Positions 12,340-23,424 of a stretch of 64,000 bases of DNA are shown here, in pieces. The first letter of the stretch is position 1. Every line of letters starts with the position of its first letter. The DNA comes from Gigaspora margarita (taxonomy: Eukaryota > Glomeromycota > Glomeromycetes > Diversisporales > Gigasporaceae), in contig WTPW01000015.1 in the NCBI GenBank assembly GCA_009809945.1, forward strand, positions 34,207-98,206, written 5' to 3'. The notes under the pieces are model-generated. The model was given only the letters and a program-made list of their open reading frames with translations, did not search any database and was not told where the DNA came from. A program made the translations under genes and the position numbers.

Positions 12340-12962
12340 TTATACCAATCCGCCAATATGATTTATTTTAAATAACAATGTGCCAACACTGCTTCTACAA
12401 TATGCTGTCACAGAAGATGCAATACTTTTTTTAAACAACAAAAAGAATCTAGACCCACTATACCTATAAGTTGCATTTGCTAATGTTTTTAAAGCATTTG
12501 ATTTTGCTGTCCAATATGATAATAAAATATTGTTATTTTTGTATTTTTTCATATTCATCTTTGCAACTGATCTTTCACATAATAGTTTTGTACATATTAG
12601 AGGCATTAATCCTATCTTTTCCTCATCATTATAATGTGACAAGTATGTCTCATAAATTTTTTCTTTATTACTAACAATGATTAAAGAAGGATCATAACAT
12701 TCATTGTTCACAAGAGTAGATAAATCAATATTATTTTGAATTATAGCATTTGATAGAATGAGTTAATATCTAAATCAGCAACTTGTTCATTAATTTCTTT
12801 ATCTTCCACTTCCAATACAAGTCTCCTTTCATATTTATTACCAGTTTTTACTATTTCTTTCAAAATTGTTGATAATAATTTATTATATTTAGCTGCATAT
12901 CTACTATAAGTATTCAGAACCAGAGTTCCAACTCCATTTAAAAATATTGGAAATTGTAACAC
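12340..12962 (-). pseudogene. B-family DNA polymerase-like fragments (part of the fossil)
   Basis: One piece carries LKTLANATYRYSG followed by FKKSIASSVTAYCR. This resembles the family-B polymerase region K-x3-NSxYG-x-G (nucleotide-binding helix) and the downstream A-x-S-V-T-A-x-G-R stretch. A neighbouring piece ends in ADLDINSFYQML, which may correspond to the metal-binding D-x2-S-L-Y-P region. The exonuclease domain and the YxDTD-type motif were not identified. A polymerase of a large DNA virus, Polinton-like element or linear plasmid are all possible. Broken. Confidence 0.45.
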
Positions 12963-12999
12963 ATGATATAGCAGCTAATTGAATATAATTACTGATTAT

Positions 13000-15204
13000 A
13001 TTTTTTTAATTAATAGTTTCTGTAATCTTAAAGTATGAAACAATAATAAGCTATATTAGTAGCATAATTTTTCAATGTTTTCTTATTTATATTCATTGAA
13101 TTTAAACAAATTTGATAATCTATATTACATTTTGATTATAATTTTAGTGCTATTTTTGATAATGTTTCCAAATCATTATAATGCTTAATAGATGTTATAT
13201 AAACAAACATAGAATGTAAATTATTTGAATTGGAAGAAAGATATAGTAGATCTACTTTTCCTTCTAAACCATATTCTTTCAATATATGGTCCAGAGTATG
13301 CTTAACTTCTATTTGAAATATGTTTCTGGCCCATGTTAATAAATTTAAAAATACAGTATCTTGCTTGTAAAAATATTCATATTTTATCTTTTCTATTGGA
13401 TTAACTTTTATTTCCTTATTTCTAAAATTAAATCTGAAAATTTATATTTTTTGTTTTGTTTATCCAAATCTTTTTTAATAATACATATTTCTTTTTCATA
13501 TATATTTGATCTTAATTTAGATTTTTTTCCAAACATCTTTTCTGTGAACTTATCACCAATTTCCAATAATACAGTTTTTTTAAACACATTGGGCCAATCA
13601 TATTCTCCTGTATTATATTCAATTTCAAAATCTCTATTGTACACATTATATAATTCTGCAAATTTTAACAATTCTTTTTGATCATTTAATACTATAAAAG
13701 AAAAATTTTGCACATCACATGAAATTCTGGTTGAGTATTTTTGAAAAAATTTTGTTGTATTGATTAGTAATATTGTAATATTATAATGTTTAAGAGGAAT
13801 AGGATTATTATAAAAAAATATATCAAATTGTATTATATAAATGTAATCTTCTGTTTTATTTCCAACTGGTAAATATCAAGGTCCACATGAACTTCCCCAT
13901 TCAGTATCCCATGCAACTTAATAAATTTTGGTACATTAGTGGAATTAATTTTTTCAATTTTTGTTAAATGTATTAATATATTGTTATAAAGTACTCCCAA
14001 TTTCAATCTATACTATCTAAATAATTCAAAATCATTTTTCCTAGCAACCTTCCTATAATAACATGATATATCATCAGAATATGTATCATATCTTTTCCAA
14101 TATTCTTCTATTTCTCTGTTAATAGTATTGTTTTCTTTTGTTAAATATGTATTAGATTTTAAAACATTAAGATTATCTATTTTTTTTTAAATAATTTAAA
14201 GCTTCTTTTTGTTCCTTATGTGTTTTAAAATATAATCTAAAAAATTATGTCTTTTAGTTGAATCAAAAGGTTGTTTTGTGATCATATAATAAGATTTAGG
14301 ATTAAATTCATCAATATATAAATCAATTAAATTTTCATTTTTTAATTTGATATCAAAAAAAATAATCTATATAACAATATTTATAGTTATCTTTTGATCA
14401 TTTGAACATATTGAGTATAAACGTAATAAATAATTCTTATAATCTGAAGCATCAACAACTTCATAAATAAAGAATATGTTTTGTATTTTGGGAATAGAAT
14501 TAACTAAACCATTTTTATTAACTATGTTTATACAAAAAAATATCTATCTGGTTAGTTAACTAGATAGATTAAATATATATTTATTATAAAGTATAATTAA
14601 AGATCTTTTTTTGAAATATCAATACTATATGAAGTAAAATTTTCTTTTTTTTTCAAGCTTTTTTTCAATAGTGTATAATTTACTATTATTCTTTTTCTTT
14701 TGGATAGTATATAATTTTTTAGAAAAGAGATGAAGTGTTGTTTCTACTTTTGTAACAATATATAAAAATGCCACAATAAAATTCTCATTATTCAATATTT
14801 TCAATTTTAAATAAATATATTTAACAAACAAATTCAAGGTTTGTTTATATTTTTTTGAAAATTTTTGTATAATTCATATTTGTATTTGTCATCAAAGTAA
14901 AAATTATCTTTCAATATTTGAAAATCAATACAAAATTAATGAACTTCACACATTTTGTTACTTTATAGTTCAAAAACTATTTGGTCAAAGTTGACTAAAT
15001 AGAAGAAAAAATATTATTAAATTCTTTATAATAATTCTCCAATTCGATTTGTTCAGTATTAAAAATAATTAAATTTGGATATAATTTAAGAGAATATTGC
15101 TTATACAGCAAGCAAATTTTCTCAATATATTCAAATGATATTTCTTCGTCTTCTCTATCACATTCTTGCTATTTTTTATAACAAGTTTTTGAAGAACATT
15201 CAAT
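13000..15204 (-). pseudogene. Unrecognised coding relics of the fossil
   Basis: AT-rich minus-strand frames, the clearest being a 101-residue piece at 13408-13713 (rich in K, E, F; contains YDWPNVFKKTVLL). No domain recognised. The stretch ends at the TA-flanked element that starts at 15207, beyond which similar minus-strand coding style resumes at about 18870. Confidence 0.35.
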
Positions 15205-16010
15205 TAATGGCTATCCGTTTCACATTTGTACTAAATTTAGTACAATAGAAAAAATATTTTTTGAGCCAAACATTTAATAAATTTTATTCAATTTTACTAA
15301 AATAAAATTTGATATTAGACTAATATCTGTGCACAATTTGAATAATATTTATTAATAAAAATTTTTTATAAATTAGGTTTAAAACTATTGTATTTTTTTG
15401 AAAATTTCTCGTACTTAATTTAGTACAGTAATAAAAGTTAATTTTGCTAAAAAGTTTTGATAAAATTGCAAAAATATAAATTTTTTAGATTATTTTGGTT
15501 CTAATTTAATTGTAAAAAAAATTATTTTATTTAAAAAATAATTTGTTAAAATAGTTTATATAAGCCAGCTTTATGGTAATACAAGTCTAAATATAGTTAG
15601 TCTATTTCTATATTTGTATAGTAAATCATATGTTTTTATTAATAAATTTTATAAAAAAATTGCTAAATTTAAATTTCTTATAACTTTTTATCTACTGATC
15701 CAATTTTAATGATTTTACTACTATTAAAATCAAAAAAGCTAGCTCTACAACATATTAAAATTTGAAAGAAATTTAATCAAAAATTTTACTAGTTATATTT
15801 TTTTAAAAATTTGACTAAAACTTTAGTATTAAAAAAAAATATATAAATAATTTTATTATTTCTAATATATTGTATATTAATATAATATATTAAAATTTTA
15901 TAATTAATAATTTATTTAATTAAAACTAACCTTTTAGAATTAAATATACTATTATTTAAATAATAAAAATAAATAAAATATATTTTATTTAAAGAAAATT
16001 ACTTCGATTC

Positions 16011-16303
16011 ACAGGCTGTGAAATTCACACCCCCGTTTTAAAAAATTTCAAAAAAGTTTTCTATTTGAGTTAGGGTTAGGGTTAGGGCTGTAATAAATAG
16101 CAAACTTTATAGTAAAATTTAGCAAGGAATTTTTTTTTTGTATAAAAAAAAGTAGTTTCATAGACAAAAGTTTAAGTTAGAAGTGATTTTTTGATTTTTT
16201 CGTAAAAAATCCTTTGTTTTTGTTACACAAAGAAAATTTGCAGATCATGCTGATTCTGCAATTTTGATTGGTCAGATGCAGGGTTGTGAATTTCACAGCC
16301 TGT
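16011..16303. mobile_element. 293-bp MITE, TIR ACAGGCTGTGAAATTCAC
   Basis: Left ACAGGCTGTGAAATTCACAC; right, reversed, ACAGGCTGTGAAATTCACAA (19 of 20). The flanks TTCGATTC and TAAGATTA match at only five of eight positions, so a hAT-type duplication is possible but not shown. The interior holds GTTAGGGTTAGGGTTAGGG (16069-16087) and a TGATTGG at 16265-16271. Confidence 0.75.
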
Positions 16304-16742
16304 TAAGATTAGCAATACTCTTATTTAAATGTTTTTAAACTTAATTATTGAATTTATATTGAATTATCATATAAATCTTTAAAATCTATCCCTTAAACCG
16401 TATTCTAGGCAAATTTGCCTAGAAAATTAAAAAGTATTTATATTTTTTTAAATAAAACAAAAATTTATTAAGAATATGGGGTATACTTTCTTGATAAAAT
16501 TCTTTTTTTAAAACATATTTTATAAACTTTTTTAGAAAAATTTTTTAAAATTATTAAAAAACTTTTATACAATAAAACTTTAAAGTTTTTATTTAAAAAT
16601 TTTTACTATAGAAGTTTTCTTTAACTTTTCTTAAATTTTATATGTTCCCGTCTATAAAAAAAATTTTCACTTCTAATACAAGTCTTAATTTTTACAAGTA
16701 AATTACAAAAGTTGCAATAATAAAAGTTGTAATCCTTTTATA

Positions 16743-17812
16743 GGAGGAATCTATTTGTCACCCCCCATGACTAGGGTCCGGAATGGGGCAGGTCGAGCCG
16801 GGTTTTCATCAGCCCGATAAAAAGATGTTTAAACCCGGCCTGTGCCTAAACCCGATTATAACTAAGCGGGTCGGGCCCTACCGGGCTTCAAGGAGGCCCA
16901 ACCCGGCCTGTTGGCCTGCATATATAGAACCAATAAAATTAAAGTTGTACTCTGGTTCTCTATTATATGAGCGCAAATTTTACGAACAGCCCGGTTAATT
17001 TGAATGTTTAAGGTTATTTTCAAATTCTATCAATTTGTAGAATTCGAAAATAGCAAACAAGTGACTTCTTCGTTCAAAACTTATAGGAAGAACTAGAAAA
17101 TTTATTACGGCGGATCTAATATAATCATAGATATATACCAGAAAACTAGTATTAAGGCCGTTTGCAGTTAAGTTTCGTTTAACGTTATTTTTTTGAAATT
17201 TGTACGGGGGGGACGGGGAAAAAATTAAACAAACATTAAAATTAAACGAGGTTCAAATAAACCTAAATCAGGTTCAAATGAACCTAAATCAGGTTCAAAT
17301 AACCTAAATTAGTTTTATTGAGCAAATTAATTTAAAGTTTTATATAATCTAATTAGCATTCAAATATAAAAATTTATTTAAAAATTTTTTAATGCATAGG
17401 CCGCAGACGATATGCGACTTATTTCAACGGGCTTTTTGGGGTTTGCGGGCTTTTTTTATAAAGCCCGGCCTGGTCTGGTATTTTAGTGGGCTTGGCATGG
17501 GCCCGGCCCACTATAATTACGGGTCTAAAAATATAGGCCCGACCCGGAAATTTCGCAGTGCGGGCCAGGTTCGGGCCCGGGTAGCCCGGCTGATTCCGTA
17601 CCCTACCCATGACATGCTTATTTGTCACTGCTTTATTTATAACTCAAAATCTTACTAAGATAATACCTATTGCACTTCTAACAAAAAATGATCCTCTCGC
17701 AATTCTGTATTAATCTTAATTTTAACCCTAACCTAATCCTACTTTAACATTAATGTGGCCTTATTGGCAGTGACAAATAAATGTGTCACGGGGGCAACAA
17801 GAACATTTATCC
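16743..17812. mobile_element. MULE-type MITE with 9-bp duplication, itself interrupted
   Basis: It sits between CCTTTTATA (16734-16742) and CTTTTTATA (17813-17821). Sister element 32037-32694 has the uninterrupted site (reverse strand, TCCTTTTTATAAAC). Ends are GGAGGAATCTATTTGTCA and, reversed, GGATAAATGTTCTTGTTG, then CCCCC-RTGACA and TTATTTGTCACTGC in both. The 9-bp duplication and long TIR starting GG suggest Mutator-like. It is interrupted near its left end by the hAT element at 16772. Three direct copies of AGGTTCAAATRAACCTAAAT lie at 17247-17310. Confidence 0.8.
16772..17605. mobile_element. 834-bp non-autonomous hAT with GC-rich ends and perfect 8-bp duplication
   Basis: Flanked by CCCATGAC at 16764-16771 and 17606-17613. 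Ends are TAGGGTCCGGAAT and, reversed, TAGGGTACGGAAT. Both subterminal 200-bp zones are packed with GCCCGG/CCGGGC motifs, in strong contrast to the AT-rich centre. Such arrays are typical transposase-binding regions of hAT elements. Open frames in the GC-rich ends (16783-16998, 17392-17658) are composition artefacts. The perfect duplication makes it the youngest layer of this nest. Confidence 0.9.
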
Positions 17813-18124
17813 CTTTTTATAAACTACAATATGTATTAAAAACAGAGAGCTAGAGCTAATATTTATAAAGTTCGCCAAGAATTAGTGATAATTTTTTTTG
17901 GTTAAAATTTTTTTTAAAAATTGTCTATTTTTAGCTTATAAGCAACTTATACTTTTTTTCTTATAATATAAAATTAAATTTTACTAAAATATAATCCTTA
18001 TTTTCAAATATTATTAAATAAAATTTTATTTTAATATTTTAATTTTTAAAAAAAGTAGATCATAAGTATATTTATAGTATTTTTCCAGGCAAATTTGCCT
18101 GGAACAGCCTACAGATTAAGGGAT

Positions 18125-18242
18125 AACTTTTGATCCACTAATCCAATTTAGATAATTTAAACTATCAAAATGATTCTCTCAATGAGATAATCATTTTTAT
18201 AATTAATCATTTAAATTTGGATTAGTAGATCAAAAGTTATAG
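18125..18242. repeat. Small hairpin, TAACTTTTGATCYACTAATCC arms
   Basis: Arms at 18125-18155 and 18212-18242; the loop contains CTCTCAATGAGA, itself a stem-loop. The same module recurs at 15689, 50140, 50300, 54128 and in their complements. Confidence 0.7.
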
Positions 18243-18869
18243 GCTTTTTATTATTAAAATTGTAATGTTATACAAAAATATATTAGTACTTTATTCAGTA
18301 CTAAAACTCTTTTTTTTATATAATAACTTTAGATAAAATTTTACAAACTTTTTTGTAATTGTTATATCAAGTTACTTGTGTAATAGCATAAAGTGACAGG
18401 TGATTTTAATTAGTTAACTTTTAAAAAACTAAAATTTTTTTAGATATTTATTAATTTTTTTTAAAAAATTAAACAAATTTGAATTTTTTAGAAAAAATAT
18501 TTAATCAAAAAATTATAAAACATTTTTTTAAAAAAATATTTTATATATACTCAGATATTATATATATTTTTTTGATTGCTTGTTAATATGTAAAATTTAA
18601 GTTATTGTATTTTATTGAAGTGTATAAGGATAGTATATTATATTTAATAAAATTATCAATATACAAAATTTTTTTTAAACTTGCTAATATAACTTTTGTT
18701 AAATTAGCTAACTTTTAAATATAACAAAATAAAGTATAAATATATATTTATATATTATATAAATTTAAATTAAAGTTAATAAGAAAAATTTTTCAAAATT
18801 TAAATTTTATAACTATACTAAATTCAGTAGTTTGTACTAAATTTAGTATAGCAAATGGATAGCCATTAA

Positions 18870-19420
18870 AATTGAATATTTAGAATCTATTTTTTCTTCT
18901 TTTTTTAATTTCTTTCTGAGATATTCAAGCTGTAATTTATCAGAGATATTAGTCTTTGTAAAAATTTTAGTATCTTTATTAGTTTTATCTATTAGAAAGA
19001 TATTATATTTATTTTCTTTAATAATTTTAATATCTTTTCAAAATTTTTTAATAATAAGATCTTGTAACATAAATTAATATCTTTCAGAATCTGTATAAAA
19101 AATCCAAACCTTTTTTGATTCATAAAGATACTTCTTTGGGTAAGTAAACACTTTTATCTTGGTTTTCAAAATATTTTTTTAACTCTCTTAAGATTAAAAA
19201 GTTGTTTTTTTCTACACCAATCGAACCAAAATAGTAATAACCTTTGGATTTTGTTTGGATTGTTTAAATCCCAATTCAAGTTACATATTAAAAAATCTGT
19301 TTGGTGATTACTACTAATTAATTACTTTCATTTTCTTTGCAACACAATTTATAGAGCCTATATTAAATACAACATCTTCAAAGATTATTTCTCCTTTTTG
19401 ATCTTGTTTAAAATAATTAA
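18870..19420 (-). pseudogene. Unrecognised coding relic of the fossil
   Basis: Minus-strand AT-rich coding style continues between two inserted TIR elements. No domain identified. Confidence 0.3.
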
Positions 19421-20352
19421 AGGGGATGCCTATTTCCACTATGGTATTTTGCTATTTCTACCATGGTTATACAAGAATTTCTATTTTTAGTATTTAATAT
19501 AATATATTATAAATTTACTATAATTCTAACCCTAAAACTAATAAGTAAACCTTCTTTGGTTTCTAGTTAAAAGTTGTAGAGCTTATTTTTTTGATTCTAA
19601 TAGTAGTTAAATCATCAAAGTTGGCCCAGTGGATCCCAAGATACTTGGAATCAAAGAAGAGAACATAAGGATCAGCAAATTTACTGTTATACAAACATTC
19701 ATTTTTCTTTACATATGTTTTAAAATGTATTTTTATCATAGTAAAAATTTTTACTAAGAAACTAATAAATGCATTTTAAAAAACTAGCATTTTTTTGAGC
19801 CAACAAACAACTTTACTTAAGAGGCCAAAGTCAATTGTAATAATAAAATTCTGTGCAAATCATGATTTTTTATTTGATAGCTTTTTTTCTAACTTCTTTA
19901 CATACGTTTTGAGAAGTTATTTATTGTAGTAAAAAATTTTACTAAAAAATAATAAAACACATCTTAAAAAACTAGCATTTTTTTGAGCCAAAGAACAACT
20001 TTACTTAAGAACTCAAAGTCAATTGTGATAATAAAATTCTGTGCAAATTATTTAATAGTGTTTCTATGCTTTGTATAACAGTGAATTTGCTAATCCTTAT
20101 GTTCTCTTCTTTGATCCCAAGTATCTTGGGATCCACTGGGCTGATTTTGATAATTTAACTACTATTAGAATTAGAAAAATGAGCTCTACAGCTTTCAATT
20201 ATGGGCCAAAGAAGGGTTGCTTATCTGTTATTAGTTTTTAGGGTTAGGGTTAGATTAGAGTTAAAATTAAGTTAGAATGAATTCTAAAAATAGAAAATTT
20301 TGTATAACTATAGTAGAAATAGCAAAATACCATGGTGGAAATAGTAGCCTCC
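19421..20352. mobile_element. 0.93 kb palindromic TIR element
   Basis: Ends: GGGGATGCCTATTTCCAC and, reversed, GGAGGCTACTATTTCCAC, followed by ATGGTATTTTGCTATTTC in both. Palindromy continues inward (TTGGGATCCACTGGGC at 20126-20141 against GCCCAGTGGATCCCAAG at 19624-19640). The centre holds a direct duplication of about 150 bp (19710-19862 and 19905-20050, each with AACTAGCATTTTTTTGAGCC). TA lies near both ends but the exact boundary is uncertain. Confidence 0.75.
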
Positions 20353-20384
20353 TAATCTAATATATTTGTTTGTCTTTTTCTAAT

Positions 20385-20850
20385 TAGATTGTTGGTGGAT
20401 TTCTAGTGGATTGAATTCTGTTGTTGTTGTCAAGTGGATTTCTAGTGGATTGAATCCTGTTGTTGTTGTCAGATGGATTTATATTGGATTGAATCCTGTT
20501 GTTGTTGTCAGGTAGATTTCTAGTAGATTAAATCCTGTTGTTGTTAGGTGGATTTCTAGTAGATTGAATCCTGCTATTGTTGTCAGGTGGATTTCTAGTG
20601 AATTGAATCCTGTTGTTATAATGTAGATTTCTAGTAGATTGAATTCTGTTGTTGTTGTTAGGTAGATTTCTAGTAGATTGAATTCTGTTGTTGTTGTCAG
20701 GTGGATTTCTAGCAGATTGAATCCTGTTGTTGTTGTTAGGTGGATTTCTAGTAGATTGAATCCTATTGTTGTTGTCAGATAGATTTCTAGTAGACTGAAT
20801 CACTTTTGTTGTTGTTTGGTAGATTTCTAGTAGATTGAATTCTATTTATA
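20385..20850 (-). repeat. 39-bp tandem repeat encoding a 13-residue unit
   Basis: About eleven copies of GGTGGATTTCTAGTAGATTG plus AATCCTGTTGTTGTTGTCA, with a few shortened units. On the minus strand they read NNNRIQSTRNPPD repeatedly. Unit lengths stay near multiples of three and changes are conservative (T/A, P/L), so this was probably coding repeat in a fossil gene. It is not CRISPR: the units are contiguous with no spacers. Confidence 0.85.
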
Positions 20851-22100
20851 ATTTGGTTATTTATTTCTTTATGTTTAATAGAAAAATATTTTTTAATGGT
20901 ATCAGTATGAAAAGGTTTTAGATAATTTTTAAAACATATTGAACATTAAATAGTAGTTTCATTAATATTGTTGAAATACTTTAAAATTAAATTATATTTT
21001 GATTCCTTTATATTAAGTTATGCATGCATTTTATGTATTAAAAAATCTGTTTGGTAGTAAACACTAAACAGTTATCAATAAGGTATAAATCAATTACTAT
21101 TTTTAATTACCATCTTTTCTATAGTAATATTTTTTTCCAACAAACCCAAATTGATCTAACCTAAATTCATCCAATTTCAAATTGGTATATTTGATATTCT
21201 TATCATCTTTTACTATTTTAAAAAAGTCTTCGATAATTTGAACTATTTCTTTTTTATTACAAATTTTAATATTCTGTTTTGAAGTAGAAGCCCAAATTCT
21301 AGCTTTTGGTATAAACTTATTACCTTTAATTTTTTCACTATTATATACAATAATACCTAAAGGATTAGGATATCTTGAAATAGATGATTTAAACTCTCAT
21401 ATAATTTTAACTGAAATAGCTGATTCAATATTTTTACATTGAATCAAAACAATATTATTTTTATATATTGCAATAATATTAATTTCATCATCCTCTTGAG
21501 TAACTTTAATTTTATTTGCTAAAATATTAAATGAATTAAGGACTTTTTGAATACTACTTTCAAAATTATGTTCAGAAGCATAATTTGTAATAATTATCTA
21601 ATTAAAAAAAATAATTAGTACAAGATTTTACTTCTGGTAGTGTTTGTAAGCTGCAGCATCTTTATGATATAACATAAATTCTAAATCAAGTGCCCAAAAA
21701 CTAATAAAAAATATCCTTATTGATATTGCTATATAGATTTTTGGAATAATTTTCTAGTTTTTGTACTAAGCATTTAACATACTAAGTAAATTGAATTTAG
21801 CCAACTCACATTTTTTTAAGTTCTTTAGACATTTTGAATTATATAATTAAAATTCTATTTGGTTAAATTAAACTGAATAGATAAATATATTTATTAAAAT
21901 AAACAAAATAATAAAATCATAAAAAAAAACTAATATCTAATTTTTGATTTGTAATCTTCTATCTTGTTTCATCTTTAGTTTTAATATCCTCCTTTTTAGA
22001 TGGAGTACTGACTACAGAATAATTATTTTCATCATCATTCTCTTCAATTTTTTTTTCTTTTTATGTTTTAAAGAAGTACATTTTTTAGAAATAATATTAA
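20851..22100 (-). pseudogene. Unrecognised coding relics of the fossil
   Basis: Minus-strand frames around 21100-21550 have protein-like composition (for example RYPNPLGIIVYNSEKI, GNKFIPKARIWAS). I could not assign a domain. Rich in K, N, I and broken. Confidence 0.35.
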
Positions 22101-22102
22101 TA

Positions 22103-22258
22103 AGGGCAGTGACAGATATTATGTAATATCTAGAGAGTGGGATTAAAAAAATTTTTATATAAGACTAATTATACAATTTGATTGGCTAATTGGTCTTATG
22201 TATGAGGAGGGAGGTAGCTCTATAATAAAATAATATTACATAATATCTGTCATGGCCC
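22103..22258. mobile_element. 156-bp MITE, TA duplication, inserted beside the Nudix-like piece
   Basis: Ends AGGGCAGTGACAGATATTAT and, reversed, GGGCCATGACAGATATTAT, continuing GTAATAT. TA at 22101-22102 and 22259-22260. The interior has ATACAATTTGATTGGCTAAT (22171-22190), identical to 54481-54500 in another element. Confidence 0.8.
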
Positions 22259-22673
22259 TAATCTTTTCTAAATTAATATTTAGACTATCTGTAAGTTTAT
22301 ATTTTTTAAGATCTTTCAATTTACAAAAAAACCATTCATCATGTTTAGATAGTTCCATTCTTACAGGAATTTTGTCAATAAATGAATAATAAATAAGTGT
22401 TTTGAATAAACACTCTTTTCTATCTGGAAATTTGTAAAACCAATTGTGAACATTAATAAAATTTAATTCTTCAATTTTAATATTAACTTCTTCTTTTGTT
22501 TTCTGTATTGCACATTCCTCAAAAGTTTCATTATTTTCTTTCATTCCACAAACACTTTGGTAGTAATTATAATAATCCTTATCAGAATAATATGATGATT
22601 TAACAAACTTGTCTATCTGGAGTAACCAATAAACAAATTGAAAATTATCTAATTTCTTTCGCATATTTATCAA
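22236..22673 (-). pseudogene. Nudix-like segment (part of the fossil)
   Basis: Residues run G-MKENN-E-TFEECAI-QKTKEEVNI. They fit the Nudix box spacing G-x5-E-x7-R-E-U-x-E-E-x-G-U at most positions, upstream of an aromatic-rich WFYKFPDR region. Nudix enzymes hydrolyse nucleoside diphosphate derivatives; some large DNA viruses carry decapping versions. Part of a broken element; its 3' end runs into the MITE at 22103-22258. Confidence 0.5.
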
Positions 22674-22869
22674 TAATTTGTTTTTTTTGTTGTATCAAAT
22701 TAATATTCATATCAATTTGAGTTCTAATTTGTTGTTTAGTATTACTAAAATCACCAAAAAATCTATATTTTTTAATAGAATCTAAAAAATTCAAAAAAGA
22801 AAGATATTTTGAATTATATTCAAAAGGTCTTTAAATTCCTTTACAGCAGTATTATATTCTTGAGTCATC

Positions 22870-23290
22870 TTTTTTAATTACATATTTAAAAATCTAATCA
22901 GTTAAAAGACTGATTAGATAAATTATTATCATTAAATAATATATTGTTATTATTAAAATAACTATTTTGACTAAAAATAAATTCATATCTAGTAACACAA
23001 GTATGAAATTTAGAGTAATGATATTTCTTACAATCAGGACAATAATAATTTTTCTCACTATCATTCACAACAAAATTTTTTAAATTATATGTTGATTTTT
23101 CAGAATCACTAATATCTATATTAATATTATCATTTAATTCACTATTTTTATTAAATCTTCTACATTAAACAATTTTTTTTACAATGAACACAATATTTTC
23201 TAGTAGACAAAACATCACAACCATTACAATAGTAAATAAATTTTGGTTTAAAATTGTATTTTTAGTTGTAATTATGAACAATTTTTTTAT
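22870..23290 (-). pseudogene. Zinc-ribbon-like pieces (part of the fossil)
   Basis: Two short minus-strand segments have paired cysteines: YCNGCDVLSTRKYCVHCKK near 23165-23245 and YYCPDCKKYHYSKFHTC near 23000-23050. These are treble-clef or ribbon-like metal sites. Function unknown. Confidence 0.4.
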
Positions 23291-23424
23291 GGCTATGTAA
23301 GCCTTTTCAAATTGAAATGCATTTATTGTTTATTTTTATAGTTTTAATATTGAAATTAAAAGGATCTTTTGCATTTTTTTAAAAAATAATATCCAGATTA
23401 TTTATAGGTTTTATTTTTATATAA

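Larger units (their letters stand above)
16389..18123. mobile_element. TCCCTTAA family, copy A (split by insertions)
   Basis: TA flanks (16387-16388, 18124-18125), ends TCCCTTAAACCG and, reversed, TCCCTTAATCTG. Just inside each end is a palindrome, CTAGGCAAATTTGCCTAG on the left and CCAGGCAAATTTGCCTGG on the right. Sister copies at 32037-32694 and 32767-33398 are about 640 bp. The extra length here is the 16743-17812 insertion. Non-coding, non-autonomous. Confidence 0.85.
15207..18866. mobile_element. TA-flanked TIR element inserted in the fossil, host to a nest
   Basis: Ends are ATGGCTATCCGTTTC and, reversed, ATGGCTATCCATTTG, followed in both arms by TACTAAATTTAGTA. TA flanks at 15205-15206 and 18867-18868. 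The arms are palindromic over a longer distance: a TAACTTTTxATCTACTGATCC block at 15689 has its complement at 18220-18242. It has no transposase. Later insertions inside it are 16011-16303 and 16389-18123. Confidence 0.75.
12330..23290 (-). pseudogene. Broken virus-like or linear-plasmid-like element (fossil), minus strand
   Basis: Scattered minus-strand coding pieces over about 11 kb share the same very AT-rich, lysine/asparagine-rich style. Recognisable parts in the order they would be read are zinc-ribbon pieces (about 23.3-22.9 kb), a Nudix-like segment (22.7-22.2 kb), a segment with a 13-residue tandem repeat (20.8-20.4 kb), unknown pieces, and a B-family DNA polymerase-like palm piece (12.96-12.34 kb). 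This gene mix fits large DNA viruses (asfarvirus-like relatives have been reported endogenised in mycorrhizal fungi) or a polymerase-bearing mobile element. It is clearly broken, with well over ten breaks plus at least three transposon insertions. Probably old. Family assignment is tentative. Confidence 0.45.

Noticed and set aside
16069-16087. TTAGGG repeats, also at 20237-20250, 44567-44578 and 46970-46980, as telomere sequence
   Set aside because: Only two to three units, each inside or near a TIR element and not at an end; the motif is common in such elements.
16783-17658. GC-rich open frames as genes
   Set aside because: They fall in the subterminal arrays of a hAT element; the composition explains them.
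20385-20850. CRISPR-like array
   Set aside because: Contiguous coding-type tandem repeat with no spacers, in eukaryotic-looking DNA.
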